This document shows, piece by piece, positions 1 to 8,038 of a stretch of DNA of 64,000 nt. Below the pieces are notes generated by a model. That model was not told the origin of the DNA and searched no databases. It worked only from the letters and a program-made list of their open reading frames with translations. Position 1 is the stretch's first letter. Each line of letters starts with the position of its first letter. A program made the position numbers and the translations under genes. Source of the stretch: Marinobacter salicampi (GTDB lineage Bacteria > Pseudomonadota > Gammaproteobacteria > Pseudomonadales > Oleiphilaceae); contig NZ_JAAMPF010000012.1 in NCBI RefSeq assembly GCF_011074795.1, forward strand, positions 310,001-374,000, read 5' to 3'.

Positions 1-563
1 ACGGACACATCGGGGTGGACCTCGCTGTAGGCGTCGTAACGCACCTGCAGGATGGTTGTGATCGGCCCGAAGCCCTCAGGCATGAGTTCAGTAACCTGGT
101 CATTGAACGCTTCCTCACCCAGATAGCGGATAAGCATGTCCGTGGCCGTGCTGTCGCTGTCTTCGATGGACCGCTTGTTGAGTTCCTCAAGACTGTATTG
201 GGCGCCAGGTTCAACCCAAAGCAGGTCACCGGTGCCATCCACGTAGTCGCCAGCTCTCAGGGTCAGCTTCTGCTCCAGGTCCAGGTCTTCGTTTTCTGCC
301 CGTTGCATCAACACGATGCCAAGGGGAATCTTGATGGTCGAGGCCAGATACCAGTCACGGTCAGCGTTATGAGCCACCGTTCGGTTATCCCCGAGGTGTC
401 TGATATAGACCCCCAGTTCACCGGGGAAGGACTCGTCAATTTTCTCAATGTCCTGTTTCAGTGTCGATTGCCAATCCTCGTCCTGGGCGATAGCCATTGG
501 AATGAGCGCGTTAACAAACAACAGTGCTATCCCGGCGATCACCGAGGTGTTTCCGCGAGACAT
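1..563 (-). CDS. Serine beta-lactamase-like hydrolase, C-terminus cut by window edge
   Basis: The reverse strand holds an open frame from an ATG at 563 running off the left edge, so the C-terminal part is missing. An AGGAG ribosome binding site lies just upstream. Residues 1-26 form a signal peptide ending AIA, so the product is probably exported. A Ser-Thr-Ile-Lys tetrad (S75-K78) matches the S-x-x-K of class A penicillin-recognising enzymes. Ser-Asp-Ser at 136-138 sits where class A enzymes have Ser-Asp-Asn. The expected Lys-Thr/Ser-Gly motif would lie beyond the window. Family: beta-lactamase2-type serine hydrolase. Such proteins may be true beta-lactamases or peptidoglycan and ester hydrolases; the Ser for Asn change in the second motif argues against assuming antibiotic resistance. 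It is divergent from the DUF418 gene. Confidence 0.8.
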   Translation of the reverse strand, partial: MSRGNTSVIAGIALLFVNALIPMAIAQDEDWQSTLKQDIEKIDESFPGELGVYIRHLGDNRTVAHNADRDWYLASTIKIPLGIVLMQRAENEDLDLEQKLTLRAGDYVDGTGDLLWVEPGAQYSLEELNKRSIEDSDSTATDMLIRYLGEEAFNDQVTELMPEGFGPITTILQVRYDAYSEVHPDVS

Positions 564-726
564 GGGTTCTCCTTTGATTGGTCAGTCAATAATACCCTTC
601 CGTTATGCTGTGCCTCGCCTTTACCGGCTGTCAATAAAGCTGCCATTACCGCACATTACCGACGCTGGCTATCTTGCGCCGAACCCACTAGTGTCTGGAA
701 GGGACCATCGCGCAAGGAGGCAGGCA

Positions 727-1902
727 ATGGCGCAAAAAGGCGGCCGAATAGACAGCCTGGATGCCCTCAGGGGCTTCGCAATCTTCGGAATTCTTCTTAT
801 CAATATCCAGGTGTTCTCGGGCTGGGGCTTCGTGGCCACCGAAACCCGGGAAGGCCTGGCCTGGTCCGAATGGGATCAGCCCATAGCTCACTGGCTCGAT
901 ATCCTGGTGAGGGCCAAGTTCTACAGCCTGTTCTCGCTGCTATTTGGCTACAGCTTCATGATGCTGGCCCAGAAAGTGGAGCAGAGACCTGTTCGTTACC
1001 ACATGCGCCGCATGCTGGGGCTGCTGGTCATCGGCACCGCCCATTCCCTGCTGTTTTCTCCCTGGGACATCCTCATGCTTTACGCCGTGATGGGGATGGT
1101 ACTCGGAGCCTTCATGAATTTCCGCCCCGTCTCGCTGGCTCTGCTGGCAGTCTGTCTGCTGTCACTCGTGGGCGTAGCGCTATGGTTCGGGCCGCAACTC
1201 GGCCTGCCAGAGGGGCGTGGCGCGCTGGCGACGCGACTGTTGCAGGAGCATGTGCCCGCCTTGAGTGGGGGCACCTACCCCGACGTGGTTGAAGCCAATG
1301 CCTATCTGAGCGTCAGCGTGTTGCTGGACCGGCTGGAAGGCCTGCGCCCGTTGCTGGCTCTGGCCATGTTCCTGCTGGGCGCGGCAGCGGCACAGCTCCA
1401 TCTGGCGGAGCGTGATTCAGGTCATATCAAACTGTTGCTGACCGTTGCCCTGGTTGGCCTCGGGCTGGGCACCGCTCTTGCGATAGCTGAGGTCAACCTG
1501 CAACCGGACACCCTGGTCGAGCGCATCACTGTCCTGGCTGGTGAGGTCATCAGCGCCCCCTTGCTCGCCCTGGGTTACGGTGCGCTGCTGCTTTTCTGGT
1601 GGCGGGGCAATGGTCTGGTTACCCGGGGAGTTCGCAGTGCGCTTGCCCCTGTGGGCCGCATGGCCCTGACGAACTATATCCTGCAGTCTGTCGTATGCAT
1701 TTTCATATTCTATGGCTTCTGGGGCGACCGTTTTGCCACCGTGTCCCTGGCCGGGCTGATGGCCTTTTCCCTAGCCCTGTTCCTCGGCCAGATGATCGTC
1801 AGCGCAATCTGGCTCAGGATCTTCACCCAGGGTCCTCTGGAATGGCTCTGGCGCTGGCAGGTGAAGGGTACAAGGCCGCGGTTGTTTAAACGCTCGGACT
1901 GA
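727..1902 (+). CDS. DUF418 (YeiB-like) integral membrane protein
   Basis: This 391-residue polytopic membrane protein has the YeiB/DUF418 layout. The N-terminal segment contains a Leu-Asp-Ala-Leu-Arg-Gly-Phe-Ala motif leading into the first membrane helix. The C-terminal DUF418 block contains Gly-Arg-Met-Ala-Leu-Thr-Asn-Tyr and ends with the typical Gly-Pro-Leu-Glu-Trp-Leu-Trp-Arg signature. The frame is open back to 448, but the start at 727 is chosen because an AAGGAGG Shine-Dalgarno sits six bases ahead of it and the family N-terminus begins there. The molecular function is unknown; the family is thought to include transporter- or acyltransferase-like membrane proteins. The small membrane protein at 1935 lies 32 bases downstream and is probably cotranscribed. 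Confidence 0.9.
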   Translation: MAQKGGRIDSLDALRGFAIFGILLINIQVFSGWGFVATETREGLAWSEWDQPIAHWLDILVRAKFYSLFSLLFGYSFMMLAQKVEQRPVRYHMRRMLGLLVIGTAHSLLFSPWDILMLYAVMGMVLGAFMNFRPVSLALLAVCLLSLVGVALWFGPQLGLPEGRGALATRLLQEHVPALSGGTYPDVVEANAYLSVSVLLDRLEGLRPLLALAMFLLGAAAAQLHLAERDSGHIKLLLTVALVGLGLGTALAIAEVNLQPDTLVERITVLAGEVISAPLLALGYGALLLFWWRGNGLVTRGVRSALAPVGRMALTNYILQSVVCIFIFYGFWGDRFATVSLAGLMAFSLALFLGQMIVSAIWLRIFTQGPLEWLWRWQVKGTRPRLFKRSD

Positions 1903-1934
1903 TCTGTTGAGCTCAGAGAGAGGAAGGCTCCCTT

Positions 1935-2225
1935 ATGAAAGCACTTATCACCATCGCATTGATCTTTGTTGCCCTGTTTGTGGCAGCCTACGCCCAGTAC
2001 CGCATGGCTTTTCATACCGCCACAAACACGCAGCTGTGGCTCGGCCGGCTGATTCTGCTGAGTGTGGCTCTGGCATTTGGCTGGGCCATGAGCACCACCT
2101 ACACGGATGTGGAAGATGGCGCTGTATGGGCAGTTTTCCTGACCGCCTTCGGTGTGGCCCACTTACCGGCGGCCATCATCCTCTGGCTGAAAAAACAGCG
2201 CAATAAACAACAGGACCGGAGCTAA
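1935..2225 (+). CDS. Small membrane protein, unrecognised
   Basis: A 96-residue protein with three hydrophobic stretches (about residues 4-20, 35-52 and 64-84) and a basic C-terminal tail rich in Lys, Gln and Arg, which predicts a small inner membrane protein. An AGGAAG ribosome binding site lies upstream of the ATG. It follows the DUF418 gene after 32 bases on the same strand, so the two likely share a transcript. I do not recognise a named family, and nothing indicates a substrate or partner. The overlapping frame from 1907 has no such membrane pattern and is treated as a shadow. Confidence 0.65.
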   Translation: MKALITIALIFVALFVAAYAQYRMAFHTATNTQLWLGRLILLSVALAFGWAMSTTYTDVEDGAVWAVFLTAFGVAHLPAAIILWLKKQRNKQQDRS

Positions 2226-2242
2226 GCCACCGGCTACAACCA

Positions 2243-2561
2243 CTAGTTCCGGTCGTACAGACGGGGACGTTTAGAGCGGAAGAAGCCGCTTTCCTCTGCC
2301 GGCCGTATGGTGCTGGCTTCATGCTGGAAGTGTTCGACCCGCTGGGTCTTAAGGGCGGTAGCAAATGTGGACCGTCAAGACTGCGGCAGAGCCTGGTGCT
2401 GACTGGGGTTCACCAGTTGCAGTGCCAGCCGCCTGCATCCGGGAAGTTTTGATAGCCTGGCCGGTTGCCGGGTTTTCGTCAGCTCCTGCCAGTTTGAATA
2501 TCATGATCAGAATCAGCGCCACTACAATCGCAGCTACAAGGCCTATTAGAGTGGGTCTCAT
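2243..2561 (-). pseudogene. Small single-TM protein gene, probably frameshifted
   Basis: From an ATG at 2561 (a GTG at 2567 is also possible) the reverse strand encodes a membrane anchor of about 17 hydrophobic residues followed by an Ala/Gly/Gln-rich segment. This frame stops at 2349. In the neighbouring frame, coding-like sequence with strong GC3 resumes right after a TGA near 2377 and runs about 44 codons to a TAG at 2243-2245. It gives a charged tail ending Arg-Ser-Lys-Arg-Pro-Arg-Leu-Tyr-Asp-Arg-Asn. The two parts join with a single-base shift around 2370-2385 to give a protein of roughly 105 residues. It may be a real decayed gene or a sequencing error. If the shift is not real, only the 2349-2561 part is a CDS. 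The family is not recognised. Confidence 0.45.
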
Positions 2562-2667
2562 GGGCACCTGTTGTCAGGCATGTTTTATGAAGCGGGAACG
2601 CTACCATGGAAATGGGGCCCGCCGGCCCCGCGTTCAACTCACAGCCGGGTGTCATGGTGGTGTCGGA

Positions 2668-3675
2668 TTAAATAACCTTCAACACCAGCTTGCCGAAGTT
2701 CTCACCCCGGAAAAGCATCATCAGGTGATCAGGAAATTTCTCGATGCCCTCGACAATGTGTTCCCTGTGCTTGAGCTTGCCTTCTTTCATCCAGCCGGCC
2801 ATTTCTCGGGCTGCATCGCGGTACCGGTCGGCATAGTCGAACACCACCATGCCTTCCATGCGCGCCCGGTTGACCAGAAGCGACATATAGTTGCTGGGGC
2901 CTTTTGGTGCTTCGGTGTTGTTGTACTGGGAGATGGCGCCACAGATAACGACCCGGGCATGCTTGCGCAGTTTGGTGAGGGCCGCATTGAGAATGTCACC
3001 ACCGACGTTGTCGAAATAGATATCCACGCCCTTCGGACAGGCGCGTTTCAGGCCCTGGTAGATATCCTCGGACTTGTAATCAATGGCGTCATCGAATCCG
3101 AGTTCGTTGACCAGGTAGTCGCACTTCTCCTTCCCGCCCGCAATGCCAATGGCCTTGCCGCCTTTTATCTTGGCTAACTGGCCCACGGTTCCGCCTACGG
3201 CACCGGCCGCGCCAGACACCAGGACAATGTCGCCTTCCTTGAAATCGCCCACTTCAGTGAGGCCGAAATACGCGGTCATACCGGTCATGCCCAGCACGTT
3301 CAGGTAGGTAGGTAGAGGCGCCAGGTCTGGGTCGACCTTGTTAAAGCCCTTGCCATCTGAGCGGGCGTAGGTCTGGACCCCCAGGGTACCGGAGACGTAA
3401 TCGCCCACCTTGAAATCCGGATGGTTTGACTCGACGACCTGTCCCACACCCAGGGCCCTCATGACCTCGCCCAGGCCAACCGGGTCAATGTACGATTTGC
3501 CTTCGTTCATCCAGCCCCGCATCGCCGGGTCAAGGGACAGGTAATGGGTCTGCACCACAATCTCGCCGTCACAGGCCTCCGGTCTGGGTTGATCGCGCAC
3601 TTCGAAATCACTGGACTGGGGCTCACCCTTCGGACGCCGGGCAAGAAGTACCTGGGTATTGGTTTCCTGGCTCAT
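2668..3675 (-). CDS. NADP-dependent medium-chain oxidoreductase (zinc-independent, CurA-like)
   Basis: This 335-residue protein has full length for the zinc-free leukotriene B4 12-hydroxydehydrogenase/CurA branch of medium-chain dehydrogenases. The N-terminal GroES-like part has the Tyr-Leu-Ser-Leu-Asp-Pro-Ala-Met-Arg-Gly-Trp motif. The cofactor domain has Val-Leu-Val-Ser-Gly-Ala-Ala-Gly-Ala-Val-Gly (about residues 155-165) followed by a Lys-rich stretch expected for NADP. Asp-Asn-Val-Gly-Gly-Asp is the family's substrate-side motif. Members reduce the C=C bond of enones and enals with NADPH in the cytosol; the substrate here is unknown. AAGGAG precedes the start. It is a single gene; the DUF1330 gene is divergent. 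Confidence 0.9.
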   Translation of the reverse strand: MSQETNTQVLLARRPKGEPQSSDFEVRDQPRPEACDGEIVVQTHYLSLDPAMRGWMNEGKSYIDPVGLGEVMRALGVGQVVESNHPDFKVGDYVSGTLGVQTYARSDGKGFNKVDPDLAPLPTYLNVLGMTGMTAYFGLTEVGDFKEGDIVLVSGAAGAVGGTVGQLAKIKGGKAIGIAGGKEKCDYLVNELGFDDAIDYKSEDIYQGLKRACPKGVDIYFDNVGGDILNAALTKLRKHARVVICGAISQYNNTEAPKGPSNYMSLLVNRARMEGMVVFDYADRYRDAAREMAGWMKEGKLKHREHIVEGIEKFPDHLMMLFRGENFGKLVLKVI

Positions 3676-3814
3676 GATCCTGATCTCCTTATAATCGGGT
3701 CTGATGTGAGCCCCAACCTACGCCGTAAAACCGCCCATTGTCACCACCGGACGGAACGAAATTTACGGCAGGCGTGATTCTGCGAACAGACATCTGATAA
3801 CGTTTGATCAATCG

Positions 3815-3841
3815 ATCGTAACAATCGTAACAATCGTAACA
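3815..3841. repeat. Three tandem 9-bp repeats upstream of the DUF1330 gene
   Basis: Three exact head-to-tail copies of atcgtaaca lie between the divergent oxidoreductase and DUF1330 genes, ending 35 bases before the DUF1330 start. They could be slipped-strand repeats that alter promoter spacing, or protein-binding iterons. No further function can be read from sequence alone. Confidence 0.85.
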
Positions 3842-3876
3842 ACACCAGAACACGCCAGATCTATCAAGGGAACCCT

Positions 3877-4281
3877 ATGAAGACCACCAGTCCAGACGCC
3901 CAACAGCTCCAGAACGCGATTGCTAACCTGCCAAGTGGCCAACCGGTGGTCATGCTTAACCTTCTCAGATTCCGTGATAAGGCCATATACGATGGCGAAC
4001 CGTCAGAATTGTCCGGGCGGGAAGCCTATGGTGAGTACAGCAAAGGCGCCCTGGCCTGTGTAGCTGCCGTGGGCGGCAACGTGGTCTGGGCGGGTGGTGC
4101 GAAAGCCGCGCTCATCGCGCCACCGGAGGAAGAGTGGCACCAGGTCCTGCTAGTGCGCTATCCATCCATCGAAGCCTTCATGGAAATGATCGGCAGTCCT
4201 GAGTACCGGGCCGTGGTTGGCCACAGGACAGCAGCGCTGGATGACTCCCGGCTGATTGCAACCATTGAGGAAGGGCGATAG
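3877..4281 (+). CDS. DUF1330 family protein
   Basis: A 134-residue cytosolic protein whose core (Val-Val-Met-Leu-Asn-Leu-Leu-Arg-Phe-Arg near residue 24, later a Pro-Ser-Ile-Glu-Ala-Phe-Met-Glu-Met segment and a Pro-Glu-Tyr-Arg motif) matches the ferredoxin-like alpha/beta DUF1330 dimer fold. The family has no established activity; structurally related barrels include monooxygenases and stress-response dimers. A weak purine-rich ribosome binding site lies upstream. It is convergent with the NlpC/P60 gene, with only six bases between the two stops. Confidence 0.8.
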   Translation: MKTTSPDAQQLQNAIANLPSGQPVVMLNLLRFRDKAIYDGEPSELSGREAYGEYSKGALACVAAVGGNVVWAGGAKAALIAPPEEEWHQVLLVRYPSIEAFMEMIGSPEYRAVVGHRTAALDDSRLIATIEEGR

Positions 4282-4287
4282 CGAAAT

Positions 4288-4881
4288 CTAGAATCGCCGG
4301 GCGCGGGAATACCGGGGGCGCCAGTAATGGCTGTCTAGTGAGCTTTCCATAACGCCACTGGAGGTCGAGGCGTGAATAAAGCGATGGTTTCCCATGTAGA
4401 TCCCCGCATGCTGGTCCTTGCCGCTGATCCTGAAAAACACCAGGTCCCCAGGGCGAACCTCATGGAGCTCTATGGGCCTGCCCCGGGCAAGCATCTGGTC
4501 TGTGGTTCGGGGTAGCTGACGTCCCAGCGCCTCTCGGTACGCGGTCCCGATGAAGCCTGAACAGTCAAAGCCGTCCTGCGTAGTGCCCCCGTATTGATAG
4601 GGTGCACCCTCATATCGCTGGAAGACCTGCCAGAGGTGTTCTATCGCAGGGGACGCCTGTTCCGGCATGGCCGTATCATGGGGCAGGTTCTGATGACCGC
4701 CCCCTTGCAGTCCGCCCGAGCTCGCGCAGCCGCCTAATACAAGAACGGCTATAGCCAGTAGCAACAGACGCAAATGGTGGCCGCAGCCCCAGCCATGAGT
4801 ACCTTCACGCCCGCAAACTGGAGCTACGTACCCGAACAGTGAATTAATCCGCACCATAGATTTGACCCGAACAAGAAGCAT
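4288..4881 (-). CDS. NlpC/P60 family lipoprotein (putative peptidoglycan endopeptidase)
   Basis: The product carries a signal sequence with lipobox Leu-Gly-Gly-Cys (Cys52 counted from 4881), so it should be a lipoprotein. A single NlpC/P60 domain follows. The catalytic Cys107 lies in Asp-Cys-Ser-Gly-Phe, His158 in Gln-His-Ala-Gly-Ile, and the third polar residue His170 in Phe-Ile-His-Ala. Family members (Spr/MepS, NlpC) cut the D-gamma-glutamyl-diaminopimelate bond in cell wall peptides. The start is uncertain: the 36 residues before the hydrophobic core are unusual for a signal peptide. An internal TTG (codon 37) would give a normal one, but it has no clear ribosome binding site. Confidence 0.88.
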   Translation of the reverse strand: MLLVRVKSMVRINSLFGYVAPVCGREGTHGWGCGHHLRLLLLAIAVLVLGGCASSGGLQGGGHQNLPHDTAMPEQASPAIEHLWQVFQRYEGAPYQYGGTTQDGFDCSGFIGTAYREALGRQLPRTTDQMLARGRPIELHEVRPGDLVFFRISGKDQHAGIYMGNHRFIHASTSSGVMESSLDSHYWRPRYSRARRF

Positions 4882-5032
4882 GCGAGCTCACTTTAAACCC
4901 GGCGCCCGTGTTTGTCAGGTTACCGAAAACAATCATTACCCTAACCCTACGATCCTGTAACCAATTGAGCCACAAAGGGCATGCTACCGTACCAACATTG
5001 GTAACTCAGGTTAGCTACAGCGAAACCATCTA

Positions 5033-5062
5033 AGCTATTCACAGCTATTCACAGCTATTCAC
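5033..5062. repeat. Three tandem 10-bp repeats upstream of the aldehyde dehydrogenase gene
   Basis: Three exact copies of agctattcac are placed head to tail, 65 bases before the dehydrogenase start, in the 245-base gap after the divergent NlpC gene. A period of 10 bp puts each copy on the same helical face, which suits cooperative binding by a regulator but could also be replication slippage. Confidence 0.85.
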
Positions 5063-5126
5063 CATTCCGGCACCAGTCAGCGAACCGGCAGGTCCACCGG
5101 AAGTCACCCGAAAAGGAGAACGGGCG

Positions 5127-6509
5127 ATGTCAAAGACCCAGCAAACCATCAATCCCACCACTGAAGATGTAATCGACACCTACAATCTCATGACCTGGGA
5201 AGACGCCGAAAACGTTATCGAGCAGACCCATCAGGCGTTTCTGGGCTGGCGCGAGACCACTTTTCAACAAAGGGCAGAGGTGCTGAAAAAAGTGGCGTCT
5301 CTGATCCGCGAACGCCAGGACGACTATGCGGCCCTGATGACCCGCGAGATGGGCAAGACCCTGAAACAGGGCCAGCAGGAATGTCAGCTATGCGCTGCCA
5401 TCTGCGACTTCACTGCCGAACAGGGCCCGAAAGAGCTGGCCGACGAAACCCGTGATATGCAGGGCGGCAAAGCGCTGGTCACCTATCAGCCCCAGGGGGT
5501 GATCTATGGTATCCAACCCTGGAACTTCCCGCTGTATCAGGTCATCCGCTACAGCGCAGCCTGTCTCATGGCTGGTAATGGGGTGCTGCTGAAGCATGCG
5601 GCCAATGTCTGGGGCATGGCCCTGGAAGTGGAAAAACTGTATCGCGACGCCGGGTTACCCGAGAACACCTTCCGCACCCTGCTTATTGATCACGATGTCT
5701 CCGACAAGGTGATTGCCCATAAGCACGTGCGCGGTGTCAGCCTGACCGGCAGCCCGGGCGCGGGACGAGCCGTGGCCCAGGAGGCAGGCAAAGCACTCAA
5801 GAAGACCGTACTTGAACTGGGCAGCAACGACGCTTACATCGTTCTGAAGGATGCGGACATCGATCAGGCCGTCAAGGCCTGTGTACAGGGCCGGGTCTAT
5901 AACACCGGTCAGACCTGTGTTGCCGCCAAGCGCTTCATTATTGAAGAAAGCGTTTACGACCAGTTCCGCGATGCCTTTGTGGCGCAAATGGAAAAGGTCA
6001 GCTGCGGCGATCCCACCAAGGACGACACCGGCATGGGACCGATGGCACGCAAGGACCTGAGGGACGACCTGCACGAACAGGTAAAGCAGTCCGTCGAAGC
6101 GGGAGCCAAGTGCATTCTGGGAGGTGAGATTCCAGAAGGAAAAGGCTACTTCTATCCGGCCACCGTTCTTGAAAACGTCGCCCCTGGCCAGCAGGCTTAT
6201 GACGATGAGCTGTTCGGCCCGGTAGCGGCACTTATCAAGGTGAAGGATGAAGCCGAAGCCATGAAAGTGGCCAATGACTCGATATACGGCCTGGGCGGCG
6301 GAATCTTCTCACGTGACGAAGACCGGGCCATACGCCTGGCCCGGGAGCATTTCGACACTGGTATGGTGAATATCAATGGCTACCAGCTGGCCCAGCCCAA
6401 CCTGCCCTTCGGTGGCGTCAAGGAAAGCGGTTATGGCCGGGAGCACGGAGGCTTTGGTCTGCACGAGTTCGTTAACGTCAAAGCAGTGATGATCTCAGGC
6501 TCGAAATAA
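5127..6509 (+). CDS. NAD(P)-dependent succinate-semialdehyde dehydrogenase (Sad-like)
   Basis: This 460-residue aldehyde dehydrogenase has the length and motifs of the Sad/YneI branch. The Rossmann Gly motif lies in Leu-Thr-Gly-Ser-Pro-Gly-Ala-Gly. The general-base Glu is in Leu-Glu-Leu-Gly-Ser-Asn-Asp, and the catalytic Cys264 is in Gly-Gln-Thr-Cys-Val-Ala-Ala-Lys. Members oxidise succinate semialdehyde to succinate in the cytosol; related branches take other short aldehydes, so the substrate is inferred. An AAAGGAG site precedes the ATG. Tandem 10-bp repeats lie in its promoter region, and a GC-rich hairpin follows the stop. Confidence 0.9.
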   Translation: MSKTQQTINPTTEDVIDTYNLMTWEDAENVIEQTHQAFLGWRETTFQQRAEVLKKVASLIRERQDDYAALMTREMGKTLKQGQQECQLCAAICDFTAEQGPKELADETRDMQGGKALVTYQPQGVIYGIQPWNFPLYQVIRYSAACLMAGNGVLLKHAANVWGMALEVEKLYRDAGLPENTFRTLLIDHDVSDKVIAHKHVRGVSLTGSPGAGRAVAQEAGKALKKTVLELGSNDAYIVLKDADIDQAVKACVQGRVYNTGQTCVAAKRFIIEESVYDQFRDAFVAQMEKVSCGDPTKDDTGMGPMARKDLRDDLHEQVKQSVEAGAKCILGGEIPEGKGYFYPATVLENVAPGQQAYDDELFGPVAALIKVKDEAEAMKVANDSIYGLGGGIFSRDEDRAIRLAREHFDTGMVNINGYQLAQPNLPFGGVKESGYGREHGGFGLHEFVNVKAVMISGSK

Positions 6510-6528
6510 CCGACCGGTAAACGCAAAC

Positions 6529-6554
6529 CCGGGAGCAACTTCCTCGCTCCCGGG
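6529..6554. terminator. GC-rich hairpin after the aldehyde dehydrogenase gene
   Basis: A 9-bp inverted repeat (cccgggagc / gctcccggg) with a loop of about eight bases sits about 20 bases after the stop codon. No T tract follows, so it may protect the 3' end or act as a weak or Rho-assisted terminator between convergent genes. Confidence 0.55.
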
Positions 6555-6613
6555 CCTTCGACTGGCTTTGGGTATTCCTGGCCCTCTGCTCGACGGGTCA
6601 TCCACATCCGTTG

Positions 6614-7831
6614 TCAATCTACCAGGGCGCCATTGACTATTGCCCTCAGTTCCTGCCGTATCGGGTAGGACGATGACGGAATAAGCTGGGTCATGAAGAT
6701 CATGACCAGTTCCTCAACCGGATCGATCATGAAGTTGGTGCTCGCCAGCCCACCCCATCCGTACTCCCCTTCCGAGCCATTGATGTAGGACTTGGCCACA
6801 TCTGTCTTGACCGAAAAGCCCAGGCCAAAGCCGCTGCCTGCATAGGGTGTTTCGCTGAACGACCCGATCGACAGACCGGGCAGATCCTGCCCGCCGGGAA
6901 GGTGGTTTCGGCGCATGAACTCCAGGGTCTTGCGTCCGATTATGCGGCTGCCCCTGAACTCACCACCCTGGCACAGGGCCTGGGCAAAGTGGAAATAGTC
7001 GTCGATGGTGGATACCAGCCCGCCACCCCCTGAGAGAAAGGCTTTTTCACCCCGGAACCACGAAGATTCAGGGTCATCCTGAAGCTTCATGCTATCCCCT
7101 GCCTCATACAGATAGCAGGCCGCGAAACGCTCCAGTTGAAGGTTGCTCACACTAAATCCGGTATCCGGCATATCCAGGGGGTCGAAGATATGTTCCCGGA
7201 AATACTCATCAAGGGGCTGATCTGCCAGTAATTGAACCAGATACCCCAGCACATCCGTGCTGACGGAATAGTTCCAGGCCGTGCCCGGCGAGAACTCCAG
7301 GGGCAGCTCGCCCAATACCTCAATCAAAGCCTCAAGGGTGAGATTGCGGCTGCCGTCCAGCTTCAGCTCACGATAGGCCGCATCCACATTGGTACGGTTC
7401 ATGAAACCGTAGGTCAGACCGGACATATGGGTAAACAGATCGCGCACGGTCATGGTCGTGGCAGCCGGTTCCGTGAGAAAGTGAGGGTAGATACCGCTCT
7501 TGTAGACCCTGAGGTTTTTCCAGCCGGGAATGTACCTGTGCACCGGGTCGTCAAGCAGAAACCGACCCTGCTCATACAGTTGCATCATCGCGATGGAGGT
7601 GATCGGCTTGGTCATGGAGTAGATGCGGAAAATAGTGTCCCGGGTGACCGGCTTGTTACGATCGATGTCCATCAGCCCCTGGGCGTGGACACAGGCGATC
7701 TCGCCACGCCTGGCCACCAGGGTCAGGGTGCCGGGCAATCTGCCGGGCTGGATGTATTGCTGATCCAGATGGCTGCGGATAGTCTCCAGCCGATCCAGTG
7801 CTAGTCCGGCCACCTGTTTTGACTCCGGCAT
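6614..7831 (-). CDS. Class C beta-lactamase-fold serine hydrolase (esterase EstB-like)
   Basis: This 405-residue protein of the beta-lactamase superfamily has the nucleophile tetrad Ser72-Met-Thr-Lys75. Tyr188-Ser-Val takes the place of the class C Tyr-x-Asn motif, and Trp-Gly-Gly lies near the C-terminus. The Tyr-Ser-Val variant and the lack of a signal peptide favour a cytosolic esterase of family VIII (EstB-like) rather than a periplasmic beta-lactamase; this is inference. The ribosome binding site is weak. It is a single gene, convergent with the dehydrogenase and divergent from the esterase at 8039. Confidence 0.88.
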   Translation of the reverse strand: MPESKQVAGLALDRLETIRSHLDQQYIQPGRLPGTLTLVARRGEIACVHAQGLMDIDRNKPVTRDTIFRIYSMTKPITSIAMMQLYEQGRFLLDDPVHRYIPGWKNLRVYKSGIYPHFLTEPAATTMTVRDLFTHMSGLTYGFMNRTNVDAAYRELKLDGSRNLTLEALIEVLGELPLEFSPGTAWNYSVSTDVLGYLVQLLADQPLDEYFREHIFDPLDMPDTGFSVSNLQLERFAACYLYEAGDSMKLQDDPESSWFRGEKAFLSGGGGLVSTIDDYFHFAQALCQGGEFRGSRIIGRKTLEFMRRNHLPGGQDLPGLSIGSFSETPYAGSGFGLGFSVKTDVAKSYINGSEGEYGWGGLASTNFMIDPVEELVMIFMTQLIPSSSYPIRQELRAIVNGALVD

Positions 7832-8038
7832 GGGAAAGTACCTGTCTGAGGAAGAATGGTTGAAGGTCGGGTAATTAGAAACGTATAACAGAGCGGGGTC
7901 AACGCGAGCGCTCTAACTCCTGATCCTGGCCTCAAGCCTTCTAGATAATGGGCCAGTCTGACGATGGCCAGGCAGGAAAGCGATGCTCTGGTGGTAGACG
8001 CACCCTTATTTCAATAAGCACAGTCAGCGAGTCTCACC

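Noticed and set aside
15-1292. 425-codon plus frame from the left edge
   Set aside because: It is antisense to the beta-lactamase-like gene and then out of frame with the DUF418 gene; both of these have start signals and motifs.
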